From: Chamaecrista fasciculata | Taxonomy: Eukaryota; Streptophyta; Magnoliopsida; Fabales; Fabaceae | Direction of reading: 5' to 3' | Assembly: GCA_003254925.1 (NCBI GenBank) | Contig: QANZ01022866.1 | Coordinates: 2,510 to 66,509, forward strand | DNA: 64,000 nucleotides | Shown here: in pieces, positions 33,873 to 45,025 of the stretch | Layout of the letters: each line of letters begins with the position of its first letter | Position numbering within the stretch: the stretch's first letter is position 1 | Program-made: the position numbers and the translations under genes | Notes under the pieces: model-generated | What the model saw: only the letters and a program-made list of their open reading frames with translations | Told to the model about the DNA's origin: nothing | Databases searched by the model: none

Positions 33873-34279
33873 GGCTTAAGCGCACTTTTGGTCCCATAAC
33901 TATGACAAAGGTTTCATTTTGGTCCCATAACTTTTTTGTTGCAATTTTGGTCCCATAACTATGACAAAGGTTTCATTTTGGTCCCATAACATTTTTTGTT
34001 GCAATTTTGGTCTCATAACTTCTCAAAAGGTTCCACCGTTAGTCCCTTGGTGAATTCCATTTATATTTAGCCGTTAAGTATGACGTGGCATAGTAACTAG
34101 GATCATGATGTGGCAAAATAAGATGAAGTGGACTGAAATAGGAACTATATGCAACATATTAAAATTTATCTATACCCAACCACCAATCATAGTTATGGGA
34201 CCAAAATTGCAACAAAAAAAGTTATGGGACCAAAATGAAACCTTTGTCATAGTTATGGGACCAAAAGTGCACTTAAGCC
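33873..34279. mobile_element. Mutator-type MITE, 407 bp
   Basis: Inverted-repeat ends ggcttaagcgcacttttgg and ccaaaagtgcacttaagcc, with repeated ggtcccataactatgacaaa blocks in both arms. The 9-bp flanks ttaaatttt (33864-33872) and ttaaatctt (34280-34288) differ at one base. No coding capacity; the open frame at 34105-34368 is chance. Confidence 0.87.
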
Positions 34280-34375
34280 TTAAATCTTTATCATCTATAA
34301 TTTATACCTCACATAATTTAATAGATCTATATTTCAATATATCCACTCGGATGTGTTTTTGGGAATGACTAAAAG

Positions 34376-34714
34376 TTATGAAGTATGGAAACTGGTATAA
34401 ATACGGGACACGACACGACACAGACACATCGACACATCAAATTCTTAAACATACACGACACGATATATATTTATATATATAAATAATTAAAAATTCATAA
34501 GTTTTGATGAAAAATTTAAAATTATAATCTCTATTGATAATATATGTCTTGTGTGTCATTATTTTTTATTGTTTATTATGTTAAAGTCACAAAAAAATTG
34601 ATTTTATATTTTAAAATTTATAAATATGTGTCGTGAGGGTGTCGTACGGGTGTCGGACACGGACCCGTGTCTGACACGGCGGGACGCCTTCAAAATGAAG
34701 TGTCCATGCTTCAT
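34376..34714 (+). mobile_element. Short TIR element with GACACG-rich ends, copy 1
   Basis: Starts ttatgaagtatgg and ends ccatgcttcata. The flanks gactaaaag and gactacaag are a 9-bp repeat with one difference, suggesting a Mutator-type element. Ends are rich in gacacg / cgtgtc words; the centre is AT-rich. A second copy lies in opposite orientation at 35665-35990. Confidence 0.72.
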
Positions 34715-34715
34715 A

Positions 34716-35664
34716 GACTACAAGATATCCCTTCAATTCATTTTATGTAAAATTTAGGTAATGCTCGATTTTTTCTCGAGTTGAAAATTCTTATAGCGAG
34801 GATAAAATTCTATAACGTAACAAATTAAAAATATCTCTAACAAAACTGAAATAAGAGACCTTGCGTATATGTTGACAGCAAACTTGTTAGATTTGTGCAT
34901 ATATTCATATATATTGTGGGACTATTTCACGAATTCGGGTTTTTTTTTGTGTAATTTAATTAGCGTCTTGGTAATTCATTTCTCAACGTTAATTTAATTG
35001 TGGATTAATTAGTAAAATGAGTGTATACATGAATCTGTAAGCAGATTATGTATTATATAAAAAATATAGTAAAGATGATTATGAGTGATAGATTAACAAA
35101 ATCAACAATTTTAATTAGACGAATTATAAAGTAGTACTTCACCTCAATCTTGGCCAAACTACCCAGGTTTCATTTCTTTTGGTTTAAATTTTAGGTACAT
35201 GATATTACCAAAAAAAAAATTTTAGGTACATGATTAATTAAGATGAAAGTGAAATATTACTTAAGGCTACCTAGCTAGCTATACCTAATTAATCACAAGT
35301 CATAACAAACAATAATAGTAAATCTAGGAAGTTAATTTGGTTATTACTCAAAACCAATAATCTTAACAAGGATCTTATACTATAAAATCTAAATCCAGTG
35401 CTTACGTGAAATTAAGCTTTTGAATACTATGCTTTATGTGTGTGTGCATGAATTTCTTAGCTTCTTTTTCCAGATTCCTCAAACTAACGTAGAAAATTGA
35501 TTATCTTTGGCATCATTTCATGCAGAGCTACACACACACACACTTTGTATATGTATGTTTAACCGTAGTGTTACATATATTTGAGATACAAACCCTTAAT
35601 TAAAGATCCGTGATCTAAAACCACAAATATATATAATTTTGTGTGCACTAATCAGTAATCACAT
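34716..35664. other. AT-rich intergenic DNA
   Basis: Nothing recognised. Confidence 0.5.
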
Positions 35665-35990
35665 GGATATGAAGCATGAACACTTCATTTTGAAGGCGTG
35701 TCGCTGTATCAGACATGTGTCCGTGTCTGACACTCAAACGACACATATTCATAAATTTCAGAATATAAAATCATTTTTTGTGACTTTAATATGACAAACA
35801 ATAGAAAATAATGATATATGACATATATTATGAACAAATATTGTAATTTTTAAACTTTTCATTAAAATTTATGGATTTTTAATTATTTTTATATATAAAT
35901 ATATGTCATGTCATGTCATGTTATGTAATTTTAAAAATTTAGCGTGTCCATGTCGTGTCCGTATCCGTGTCTGTGTCCATGCTTCATAGT
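35665..35990 (-). mobile_element. Short TIR element with GACACG-rich ends, copy 2, inverted
   Basis: Starts gaagcatgaacacttcatttt and ends tgtccatgcttcatag, the inverted counterpart of the element at 34376-34714, with the same AT-rich middle (bases around ttttttgtgactttaatatg match in reverse complement). The target duplication is unclear here. Confidence 0.7.
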
Positions 35991-36117
35991 CACAGGCAAA
36001 GTAATTGATATCGGTGTAAGTCAGTTTGGAAAGAAAAATCCAAGTATATCTAATTAAAACCTTTTCTAGATATAATATATATATATATATATCACAAAAA
36101 AATAATTAATAGAGTGT

Positions 36118-36394
36118 TGTTGTAAATAATTATGTTTGTGAATATTCACATTTGTCTCTTGGTATTCTCCATGTTTAGAAGTTTGTATTTTCCTTTAGTT
36201 TCTCTATGCACATGAATATCTTATCCTTTCATAATGTACATTAATTTAGATTCATCTCCCTTTTATATCCTTTAGCCTATAAATAGAGGCTTTAGGGTTT
36301 GATGTAACTAAGTAATTTCAGTGGATAATAAGAATTACACTCCTCCTACTTTTCTCTCAACTTTGAGTACTCTTATACCATATATTTTACAACA
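36118..36394 (+). mobile_element. Small solo LTR, copia-like or TRIM
   Basis: A 277-bp sequence from TGTTGTAAATAATTATG to ATATTTTACAACA, that is 5' TGTTG...CAACA 3', with a perfect 5-bp target duplication agtgt (36113-36117, 36395-36399). It contains a TATA-box-like tataaatagagg (about 36281) followed by an LTR-typical segment, gtggataataagaattacac. No internal region is present. Different family from the 2-kb LTRs. Confidence 0.88.
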
Positions 36395-36399
36395 AGTGT

Positions 36400-38637
36400 A
36401 ATATTAACTTAAGAGTATATATATGCGATTCAAATTAAATGATATGAAAGTTTAATTAAACGTTATTAGTTGCTTAAGATTTTCAAGGTCGAACAGACAA
36501 CGAAAGAAAGATAAATCCACAAGAAAACTTCTCAATTGACAAGAAGAGCATGGAGTCCACTCACCCATATATAAGATCAAGATTTGAGCATCGATCAAAA
36601 CTTCCCAAACCTCATCATATGTATATATAAGATCATCTGAAAATTAAAGTTGAAGCCATAAAAATAATTAATTGAATTTGAATACATACATAGAGAAAGA
36701 GATATTAAGCGTTGACGTAGAAAAGGGGAACTAAATAATTAATTATCACAAGATCAAAAAGAGCAAAGAAATTAATAGATGATAAGTATATATATGTATG
36801 TAGATGAAGAAATTAGATTAAAACACACCTTAATTGAACTTTGTATCTGAAAAGAGAGAGATCTCTCATGGATTTGCCATATATATGAGTATATGAGTAC
36901 TCTTCTATATATGGCTTCAACCATAACACATACATATATATAGAGAGTGAGAGGAGAATTCTCTCTATATGTGAGAGAAGCTTTGACTAGTGGTTGAAAC
37001 ATGAACACACGCATGCACTGCTAACCTTATACACACATATATATATTAGGTTATAAGATTATGGCTGGAAAAGGAAAAATTGCAGAGAAAAGGAAAAAAA
37101 AAAAAGAAGGAATTTTTATGAGATTTGTCATTGTTTGGAATGTCAAGAAACTATATGGAGAAAGTAATAAAAGATATCATATTAATGTCTTCTTCTATTA
37201 TATATATATTTTTTTTGGCATGCATATATAATAAATTGGAGTGTTTTAATAGAAATGTTAATAGTCTAATATAAATAAAATTAAAGAAGAGATATAAAAA
37301 GTTAAGATATTTCTTCCTATTCTACTATTTCAATATTTTTTCTTCATTCTCTTCACCTCCTAATTTCTTATCATATCTTAAAGTGTATGTTAAATTAATT
37401 TTTTAAATAATATTTTGCATATAAAATTAAAAAATATAATGAATTTTAATTTTTATTATATTTTTTAAATGATAAAACAATATTTTTTTTTAACTTTTTA
37501 CTCATGCATTTTACCTTTTCTCTATCTCTCTATCAATCTCTTAAAATATATATATATATATATATACACATTGTATGTCTTAATAGATATGCAAAGATTA
37601 ATTTAAATTTAATAATTATCAAAAATTTAAAATAAAAATATAATTTTATTATATTTTTAGTAAAAAGTTAATTATTTATAATATATTATTATTTTTATTT
37701 TATTTTAATCGTAAATTCTTTTTATTTAAAGTATTGAGAAGTTATTTAATTTCTTCTATTATTTTTCTGTCTCTTTTAATATTTTATAATAAAATTAATT
37801 TTAACTGAAAGAGTCCTCATCATACACATATAGTAGTGTGTATATATATATATATATATATTATAACTTAGACTCTATGTCGTCTATATCTTCAATACAT
37901 ATGAATTTGAGGATATTTATGTCTATTAAAGCATTATATACTAAATAAAAAGCCCTTGAAGCCCATAAAATAAATGCTAATCCAAAGGAACAATAATGTA
38001 TTTTAATTTTGAAATTTGAATGAGATTATTTTCACATTATTGAAATGGATGTCTGAAAAAAAAAGGACTTGATATGGTATATATACATTATGAATAGTAG
38101 ATAAGAAGAAACATGGTGGAAAGGTGAGGTTAGATAGATGTGCTCGTGTGATATGAAGTGTTGATTGATAGAGAGAGTGAAATGTGATTTTAATCTTTTA
38201 GTATCCATCACTCCAACTTAATTATAACAAAACCACATATAGCTACACCTACCTACCATTTTGATTAATCATATTCACCAATCAAAATGTTATTATTTTT
38301 TACTGAGTAAAGATATAAATTATATTATTTCTTAAAAAAATATACAATTTAATCATTTAATCTTTAAAAATTCATTTCATATTCTAGATTTGTGAAATCA
38401 ATATATTTAAATTAATTTGTATTTACACTTTAGTCCTTAAAAAATGTTATAGAAAATTAAAGACTAAAATATATAAACTAAATTCTTAGAAATTGAATTT
38501 TCAATTTAACTATCGTTGAAAAATCAAATGGTATATTTACTATTTTCTAATTATTAGTGACTAGGGTTTTTATAGAAATTAATTAATTAAATATATATTC
38601 TGAACTAATTTTGAGTGAATTCATTTGTATTAATTAA
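36400..38637. other. AT-rich intergenic DNA with TA microsatellites
   Basis: No gene recognised. (TA)n runs at about 37544-37566 and 37840-37862. The open frame at 36772-37014 (reverse) has no recognisable features. 36483-36575 is similar in inverted orientation to 31770-31858. Confidence 0.55.
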
Positions 38638-38646
38638 ATGTATACT

Positions 38647-38977
38647 TGGTCAAAGTGTAAATTTGGTCCTATATCTTTTGCTCAGTTTCCAATTTAGTCC
38701 TCTATCTTTTTTTTTGTTGCACATTTGATCTCATATCTTTTTTGTTGCAGATTTGGTCCTATATCTTTGAGTCAATTACATAATTGGTCATATATCTTTG
38801 GAATAGGTGCAGTGTTATCTCATATCTTTGCAAAAGGATCCAACTTAACCAAAAGATATGAGATAAAAATTAATATGGGACCTTTTACAAAAATATGAGA
38901 TCAAAAGTGGAAAAAAAAAGATACAAGATCACATTGGGAACTCATCAAAAGATATGAGACCAAATTTGTCCATTGAC
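38647..38977. mobile_element. Mutator-type MITE, 331 bp
   Basis: Arms carry repeated atttggtcctatatctttt blocks on the left and their reverse complement (aaaagatatgagaccaaattt) on the right. The 9-bp flanks atgtatact (38638-38646) and atgtatatt (38978-38986) differ at one base. Confidence 0.82.
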
Positions 38978-39066
38978 ATGTATATTATGATCAATACATA
39001 CTCATTGAATAAATTAATTAATTAATTACCTATCATATATGCACAGAAACATCCTTAATCATTTAA

Positions 39067-39332
39067 GAGTAAACTAATAATTTGGTCCCTAAAAGATTAT
39101 CAAATTAACAATTTAGTCCCTGAAAAATTAAAATGTACAATTTAGTCATTGAAAGATCTAAATAGTATACTAATTTAGTCCTTTTTATTGACTAAATAGT
39201 ATATCATTTTAATTTTTCAGGGATAAAAAATATATTATTTTGATATTTCGGGGACTAAATGTGTATTTTAATCTTTCAGGGATCGAGTTGCTATCTAAAT
39301 AACCTTTTAGAGACCAAATTATTAGTTTTCTC
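39067..39332. mobile_element. Mutator-type MITE, 266 bp
   Basis: Inverted ends gagtaaactaataatttggtc and accaaattattagttttctc, with repeated tttagtccctgaaaaatt blocks. Possible 9-bp flanks atcatttaa and atagtttaa match at seven of nine bases. Confidence 0.7.
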
Positions 39333-39516
39333 ATAGTTTAATTCACCTCTTTACACGCGACTACGCTGAGTGGCTGCTGCCAAATACCAACGTGACTTCT
39401 CTTAAACTCTCAAGTCAATTTCTATTAATAAAACGAAGATATTTATTATTACCTATTGATGACATAATCAAAACATATGGTGAATATCTTCAAGAAAAGG
39501 GAAACAATTATTTTAA

Positions 39517-40266
39517 GGGTAAAATGCATTTTGGTATCATGTGGTTAGCGTCATTAGCACTTTGGTACTCTAAATGACAAAATTTGACACTTTGGTATCA
39601 TGAGGTTTGCGCCGTTAGCACTTTGGTACCCTGTGGTTATTTTCCGTCAAGATTTAACGGAAAATTGTTAGCACTTTTACAAAAATTACAAAATTCCCCC
39701 AAATAATTTCAAATTTTTCAAAAGTCCCTAGATCATAATATTTGAGGACTAAAATGAAAATTATAACAAAATTTTGGGGTCAAAATCTAATTATGAAAAA
39801 TATTGGAAAAAGAATAAAATTACAGATTAGTCTTAAATCTGAAAAATAAAATTGTAGAAAATATGGTTCTACAATCTCAAAACTCTAACGATCTTTCTAC
39901 AATTTCTTTTTTAATAACTCTATAGTTCTTGAAATGAAATTGTAGAAAACTTTATCAATTCTTTTAGTTTGTTGTGTTTTGATTCGGTTTACCAAAGGGA
40001 GAAGACCTAAACGCACAAAAGAAATCTTGTTGAAGAGTGAAATATGGTTTAAGCAACAATAGAAACTAACAGATAAGATGTAGTAGAAATCGACGTCTAA
40101 GATTGAGCCACACCAGCACTTTTTGTTAAATCTTTATGGAAAATAACCACAGGGTACGGAAGTGCTAACAATGCAAAGCTCAGGGTACAAAAGTATCAAA
40201 TTTTGTCTTTCAGAGTACTAAAGTAGATTCGACCCTAACCACATGTTACTAAAGTGAATTTTACCC
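39517..40266. mobile_element. Mutator-type element, 750 bp, with unexplained centre
   Basis: Ends gggtaaaatgcattttggta and taaagtgaattttaccc. The 9-bp target duplication ttattttaa is perfect (39508-39516, 40267-40275). Arms contain the words agcactttggtaccctgtgg and their reverse complement. The centre (about 39850-40125) is not part of the inverted repeat and could be captured DNA; I do not recognise it. Confidence 0.9.
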
Positions 40267-40534
40267 TTATTTTAATGCATGTTCCTTTTAAATTAAACCC
40301 TCATTTTTCTTTCTTTAATTTAGATCAAGACTATATATATATATGTATTTCGCACTGTTGCCCTCTCAACCATTTATTTATTTTAAATTTACCTTTTTTT
40401 GTAAGACAGATTTTGAGTGTCCAATGTTCGATTCGTATCACGCCTACCCAACATTTATTATTCAAAATAAGTACAGTTTTTTAGGTTTTGAATATTAGAT
40501 ATTTCACTTGGAATATTTAATGACATTAAAAATA

Positions 40535-40948
40535 GGGTAAATTACTCTGTCGTTTGGGCTTATTTTACTTTGGCACACTGTGGTTTAAAAAGTGACACTT
40601 TGGTATCATGTGGTATTCTTCATTTTGGTACCCTTTGGAGTTATTTTGTAATTTTAACCATAACAAATTTTGTAAAATTTTACATATTGACCCCTAATAA
40701 TTTCAGAAAATTACAAATAGGTCCCTGGATACATATTATCTAGGGACTAAAATTATAAAAATAAAAAATTTTGGGGGTCAAAATATAATTTTTGCAAAAT
40801 TTATTATGGTTAAAATTAAAAAGTAGCTTCAAAGAGTACCAAAGTGTTAATGGAGAATAACACAGGGTATCAAAGTATCACTTTTTAAACCACATGGTAC
40901 CAAAGTGAAATATGACTAAACCACAGGGTACCAAAGTGTAATTTACCC
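40535..40948. mobile_element. Mutator-type MITE, 414 bp
   Basis: Ends gggtaaattac and gtaatttaccc with arms full of tttggtaccctttgg-type words. The 9-bp target duplication ttaaaaata is perfect (40526-40534, 40949-40957). Clearly related to the element at 39517 but a separate insertion. Confidence 0.9.
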
Positions 40949-40957
40949 TTAAAAATA

Positions 40958-41826
40958 TCATTATCTTAAATTGAATTATTAGCAAGTTTTAGTTAAAACA
41001 AATATTAGCAACTTTTTACACGGACGACAATTTAGACGAATATTCACAATATTCGTTTAAATTTGAGCATAAAAAATATTTGATATCTATTAATTATTGA
41101 ATATAGATAAAGTATGAGTAAAGAAAAAATAAATAATTATGAAATATGGGGTGTTCCAAATATTGTTTTAAGAAATACAAGATTTATTGAAATACAAGAA
41201 CAACAATGGGTTTAAGAAAACCTTATGGCACAAAGGAACTTCAAAGAGAAACATACTTCAAAGATTTATTTAAAAAGGAATAAAGCTTGCATAAAGTTTA
41301 ATAAAAATGTGACAGAATAAGTTTTCATGTTTTGTGAAAGTAAAATTAGAGAATAAGATCAAGTTATGAAACCAGCTTTCAAATCTCCTTTCAAGAATCA
41401 AAAAGTGATAAGATGAAATATTGAAACCATTCTTAAGAGGTATAACTCATAAGGATCTTACAATCAAGCTCTTTAGGGTCATTGAGTGAAAGAAAGACTC
41501 ATTAGTGATTTAAAAATTAAGTCAAGTGTCTTGACACTAAGATTATAGATCTCTATCCAATCATGCTTGTAGAACAAAAATAGATCAAGTCTGGGATAAG
41601 TTATTTCTGACAAAAGTAATTTAGTAAAATAAAATAATTATGTGAAATTCCCAAATGAAGTGAACCCTCACTCTATATAAAAAAAATTTAATTGATATTA
41701 AACCATGAACATCAAAATGATTGTTACCTCGATAGCCTCTACTTGGAGGACAGCCAACAATGTAGAATCATATGTTTGCAACTAACACCAATTCCAATGC
41801 AACTAAGATTCAACAATTAATTGGAG
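40958..41826. other. Intergenic DNA without recognised features
   Basis: AT-rich with no gene, element end or RNA that I can support. Confidence 0.5.
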
Positions 41827-41980
41827 GGAACCGCACACAGCATCACCTCAAGTTCTCAACCTGTGGGGACCGCACACAGTTTTTCACCCATCAGGACCGC
41901 AAACAGCATTTTCTCAACCCGTGGGGACCGCACACAGCTTCTCACCCATCGGGACTAAAAACAGCATTATCTCATTCATT
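41827..41980 (+). repeat. Short tandem repeat, about 30-60 bp unit
   Basis: The phrase gggaccgcacacagc recurs at about 41828, 41868, 41895 (as aggaccgcaaacagc), 41923 and 41951 (degenerate), alternating with ctcaacctgtg and ttcacccatc segments. Function unknown; similar phrases may come from an older retroelement. Confidence 0.7.
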
Positions 41981-42060
41981 CCTCAAATAATCAACAATAA
42001 GTCACACACAAAAGTAAGTAAAGATTTTCAATCAATATCATTGCCAGTGCTACCAACGAG

Positions 42061-42145
42061 CAAGTGCATACACAAACACAAACACAATCACAACCACAAT
42101 TACAAACCCAAACACAAACACAAACACAATCACAACCATAATAGG
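42061..42145 (+). repeat. Low-complexity CAAACA / CACAACC tract
   Basis: Imperfect 6-bp repeats (cacaaacacaaacacaatca) with two longer near-identical blocks, ending just before the gypsy LTR similarity starts. Confidence 0.85.
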
Positions 42146-42149
42146 TCTA

Positions 42150-42947
42150 TGATCATCGTTCCATTCCCCAAGAGACACATCTCATCCTCTCGTGGTGAGC
42201 AGAGCACTCTCAAAACACGTCGTTACTCTGTCGTAGGCATGAGTAACTAATCTTTCAATACCGCGAGGAGAAATCCGACAATATGGCCAGAGTTCATCGT
42301 TCTTCATAAGAGAGTAGTTTGGTTTGGTTATGTATTTCTGTATTTTCAATAGTTCATAGGTCTATGATCAATTGTTAATATATTAGACAATTAGTTTTAG
42401 GATTGCTTTAGTACTTTCATACGAATTATTAGGTTGATGTATATTGATACCAGACGGTTCTTTGCATTATTAATATAATATGTATTCATACTTTTCACTT
42501 TGTGGTATTGAGTGATTTATCCTAAATCTCATTTGTCACCATTGCTTAATGTCATCTTCGGAGTTGTGAATCTATTCCTAATTTGGGTGGTTTGCAAAGT
42601 TGTTTATGATCAATATTTTGTGGTAGCAAAATCTTTGGCATATAGCTTTCGTTATCATAATTAAGTAGCCTTAGCTCCATATCCTTTAGTGAACAAGGAA
42701 ACCCTATCGAAAGTTCCATCCCTCGGGTATGTTCTTTATATTATTATTCATCTTAACTACCTCATTACGATCACTATTCAATTCACATACAATTCCCTCT
42801 AACTCTTGCGAAGAGATACGCGAGAGATGCAACCTTGGGACTATCCTATTCTATATTATAATATATAGCATTCGAGCACATCTCAAGTATTAAATTTGAC
42901 TACCCATTTGGATTATCAAAGTGCACCTTACGATGGGTTTCGGTCGA
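42150..42947 (+). repeat. 5' LTR piece of the Athila-like element
   Basis: 42165-42430 matches 55260-55495 (for example actaatctttcaacaccgcg and aattagttttagg). Its end, ccttacgatgggtttcggtcga, resembles the end of the solo gypsy LTR at 60088-61596 read in reverse (ccttatgacgggtgtccgctatca). Confidence 0.75.
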
Positions 42948-42951
42948 ATTT

Positions 42952-42969
42952 TGGCGTCGTTTCCAGGGA
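42952..42969 (+). other. Primer binding site, tRNA-Asp type
   Basis: tggcgtcgtttccaggga is close to tggcgccgttgccgggga, the tRNA-Asp complementary site typical of Athila/Tat gypsy elements. Confidence 0.75.
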
Positions 42970-43689
42970 ACTCTTTTGAGTTTACGGTAATTGTGTCTTG
43001 ATTGAATCTCGTGATCTCGCAGAGATTTGTTTTTATTTCTTTCAACTTATATTTTTCTTTTTCGTTTCTAATAATAATAATAATAATAATAATAATTTTC
43101 TTTGTCTTACTTTTTAGTTTCTAAAAATAATTTTTTTAAAAATTTTGTTATTTTCATTTTTTAATTTTTTTTTAGTTTAATTTATTTTTTTAAAAAAAGC
43201 CAAATTGTTTTATCTGTAAAGGTAATTCTGCCTAAGGAAATTAGATTTTAGGTGGGACCATTTGTGACCTTACCAATTTTTCTTGGGAATTTCCAAAAGA
43301 GTTCTTAAATAAAATAATATATAGAAAAAACTAAAAAATATTTAGATATTATAAATTATTTTCATTTTCATTTTCATTTTCGTTTTTATTTTATTTATTT
43401 TATTTTGTTTTTTTATTCTATTTTTATTTCCTATTTTCTTTTAAAAACCTAGTTAGTGCATGCTTAGGAGGCCTAGAAACTCAATAGTTCCCTTAAATTT
43501 AAAATTAGAGAAGACTTTTAGGAACCTTAAGAAAGCTAGGAAATATTAGAAATGATAGAGAACTCATGCAATCAATTTAGGTTAGTGAACCCTAACAAGG
43601 AAAATGTTCGAGTAGAACAAGGTCTAGGTAATTGACGACCTAGACCTAGGAGATCTATTAGAGAAGCTTCCTAATGTAATAAGCACTTT

Positions 43690-45025
43690 GAAGCTCAAAT
43701 TTACGCATCCCCTCGAATCTAAACGCATTTTGAGATCAAGGGTCCGCTTTATAATGGAATGGCTAAGTTTCACGGTTTGGCAAGTGAGAACCCTTATACT
43801 CACTTGAACAAATTATATCTACATTGTCGAACCATGGAACCTTTAGCGTCTAGAATAGAGGACGTGATGTGGAAAGTTTTCACCTCACCCACGAAGGTAA
43901 AGCGCTATAGTGGTATTCCCATTTAGGAACCTATGAAGGGAATGCGTATACTTCATAGGAAAACCTTAGGAGAGCTTTCTTAGATAACTATTTCTCTGAA
44001 GCTAGAGCCTTGGCTGCTAAGTAGGATTAGATAACAGCCATAGTGCAACGTGAGTATGAGACGTTGCTTGATTAGCTGACAAGATTACAATATTTGTTAA
44101 CCAAATGTCCTAACCACTGGCATAGTTAAGAAAGCTTGGTGGAGTATTTATATAATAGACTCTTGTCAGATGAGACCGATCACATCAATGCCTCTGCTAA
44201 TGACTCTTAAACTAAGCTTGATGTCGATAGTGTGTGGGAATTAATCAAAGAGGTTGCCAACAAGCGGCAGTACTGAAGAGGACGTACACACACAGTAAAA
44301 GGAATAGTAGTATCAGACTCCGATCCATTTATTGAGAAAATGACTTTATACATAGACAAGCTAGCTATACCTATTAAGGAGATGATCGAACACCTAGCCT
44401 CTCTGAAATCAAAACCCATAGCTAAGGTACAAGCTTCATGTTCCATTTGTTATTCAATGAAACACGTAAGTAGGGATTGTCCTCACACAGTAGAGGAGAC
44501 CTTGACCATGTATCAACAAGGCTAAGAGAAATTCCAAAGGAAAGAGCAAGGATTCGACAACCACTATAGGCCTAGAGTTGGACCACAAATGGGAAATAAT
44601 TTCCAAAATCATCACTACGAAACTCCTGTGTCTCAAGGACCAACTCCCTTGGCAGAAGAAAGTACTCTAGATATTATCCTAAGGAGGATCAATGAGACAT
44701 CTGCCAAGATGAAGAAAGAAATAGTAGAAATCAATAGTAAGGTGAACACGCTGCAACCAAAGATGGAGAACAAGCAAACTCAACCTGTAGATCTTAGACT
44801 TCATGTCATGAGGTTGTCTGAGTCCAAAGTAGAGCATCGAGCTATGGTCAACAATGCAAGCACCTCCAACCAAACTGGTTGTTCCAATGTAGTGAATGCT
44901 ATAACTTTTAGGAGTAGCACTGAACTCATAGGATTAGCCATGGAAGCTACTGACAAGGAGCTAGAGCAATCTGCCATACATACATTTAAGGAGCCTAGCA
45001 TTAAGGAAATTAAGGACGAAGCTGA
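43690..45025 (+). other. gag region of the Athila-like element, first part (fossil)
   Basis: Reads FEIKGPLYNGMAKFHGLASE and NPYTHLNKLYLHCRTMEP, the Retrotrans_gag start of Athila elements (PKFHGLxGEDPHKHL), followed by a CCHC knuckle, CSICYSMKHVSRDC (about 44440-44480), and a coiled, Lys/Glu-rich stretch (44650-44790). 42970-43690 is an AT-rich leader with an (AAT)n run at 43068-43096. Interrupted at 45025 by a solo LTR. Confidence 0.8.

Noticed and set aside
34105-34368. Small protein gene
   Set aside because: It sits over the right arm of a Mutator-type MITE; its sequence is the repeated ggtcccataac word.
36772-37014. Small peptide gene or miRNA precursor
   Set aside because: No recognisable peptide motif, no known mature miRNA sequence and no convincing hairpin by eye.
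41827-41980. CRISPR-like array
   Set aside because: Units are irregular, adjacent, without unique spacers of constant size, and the genome is a plant's.
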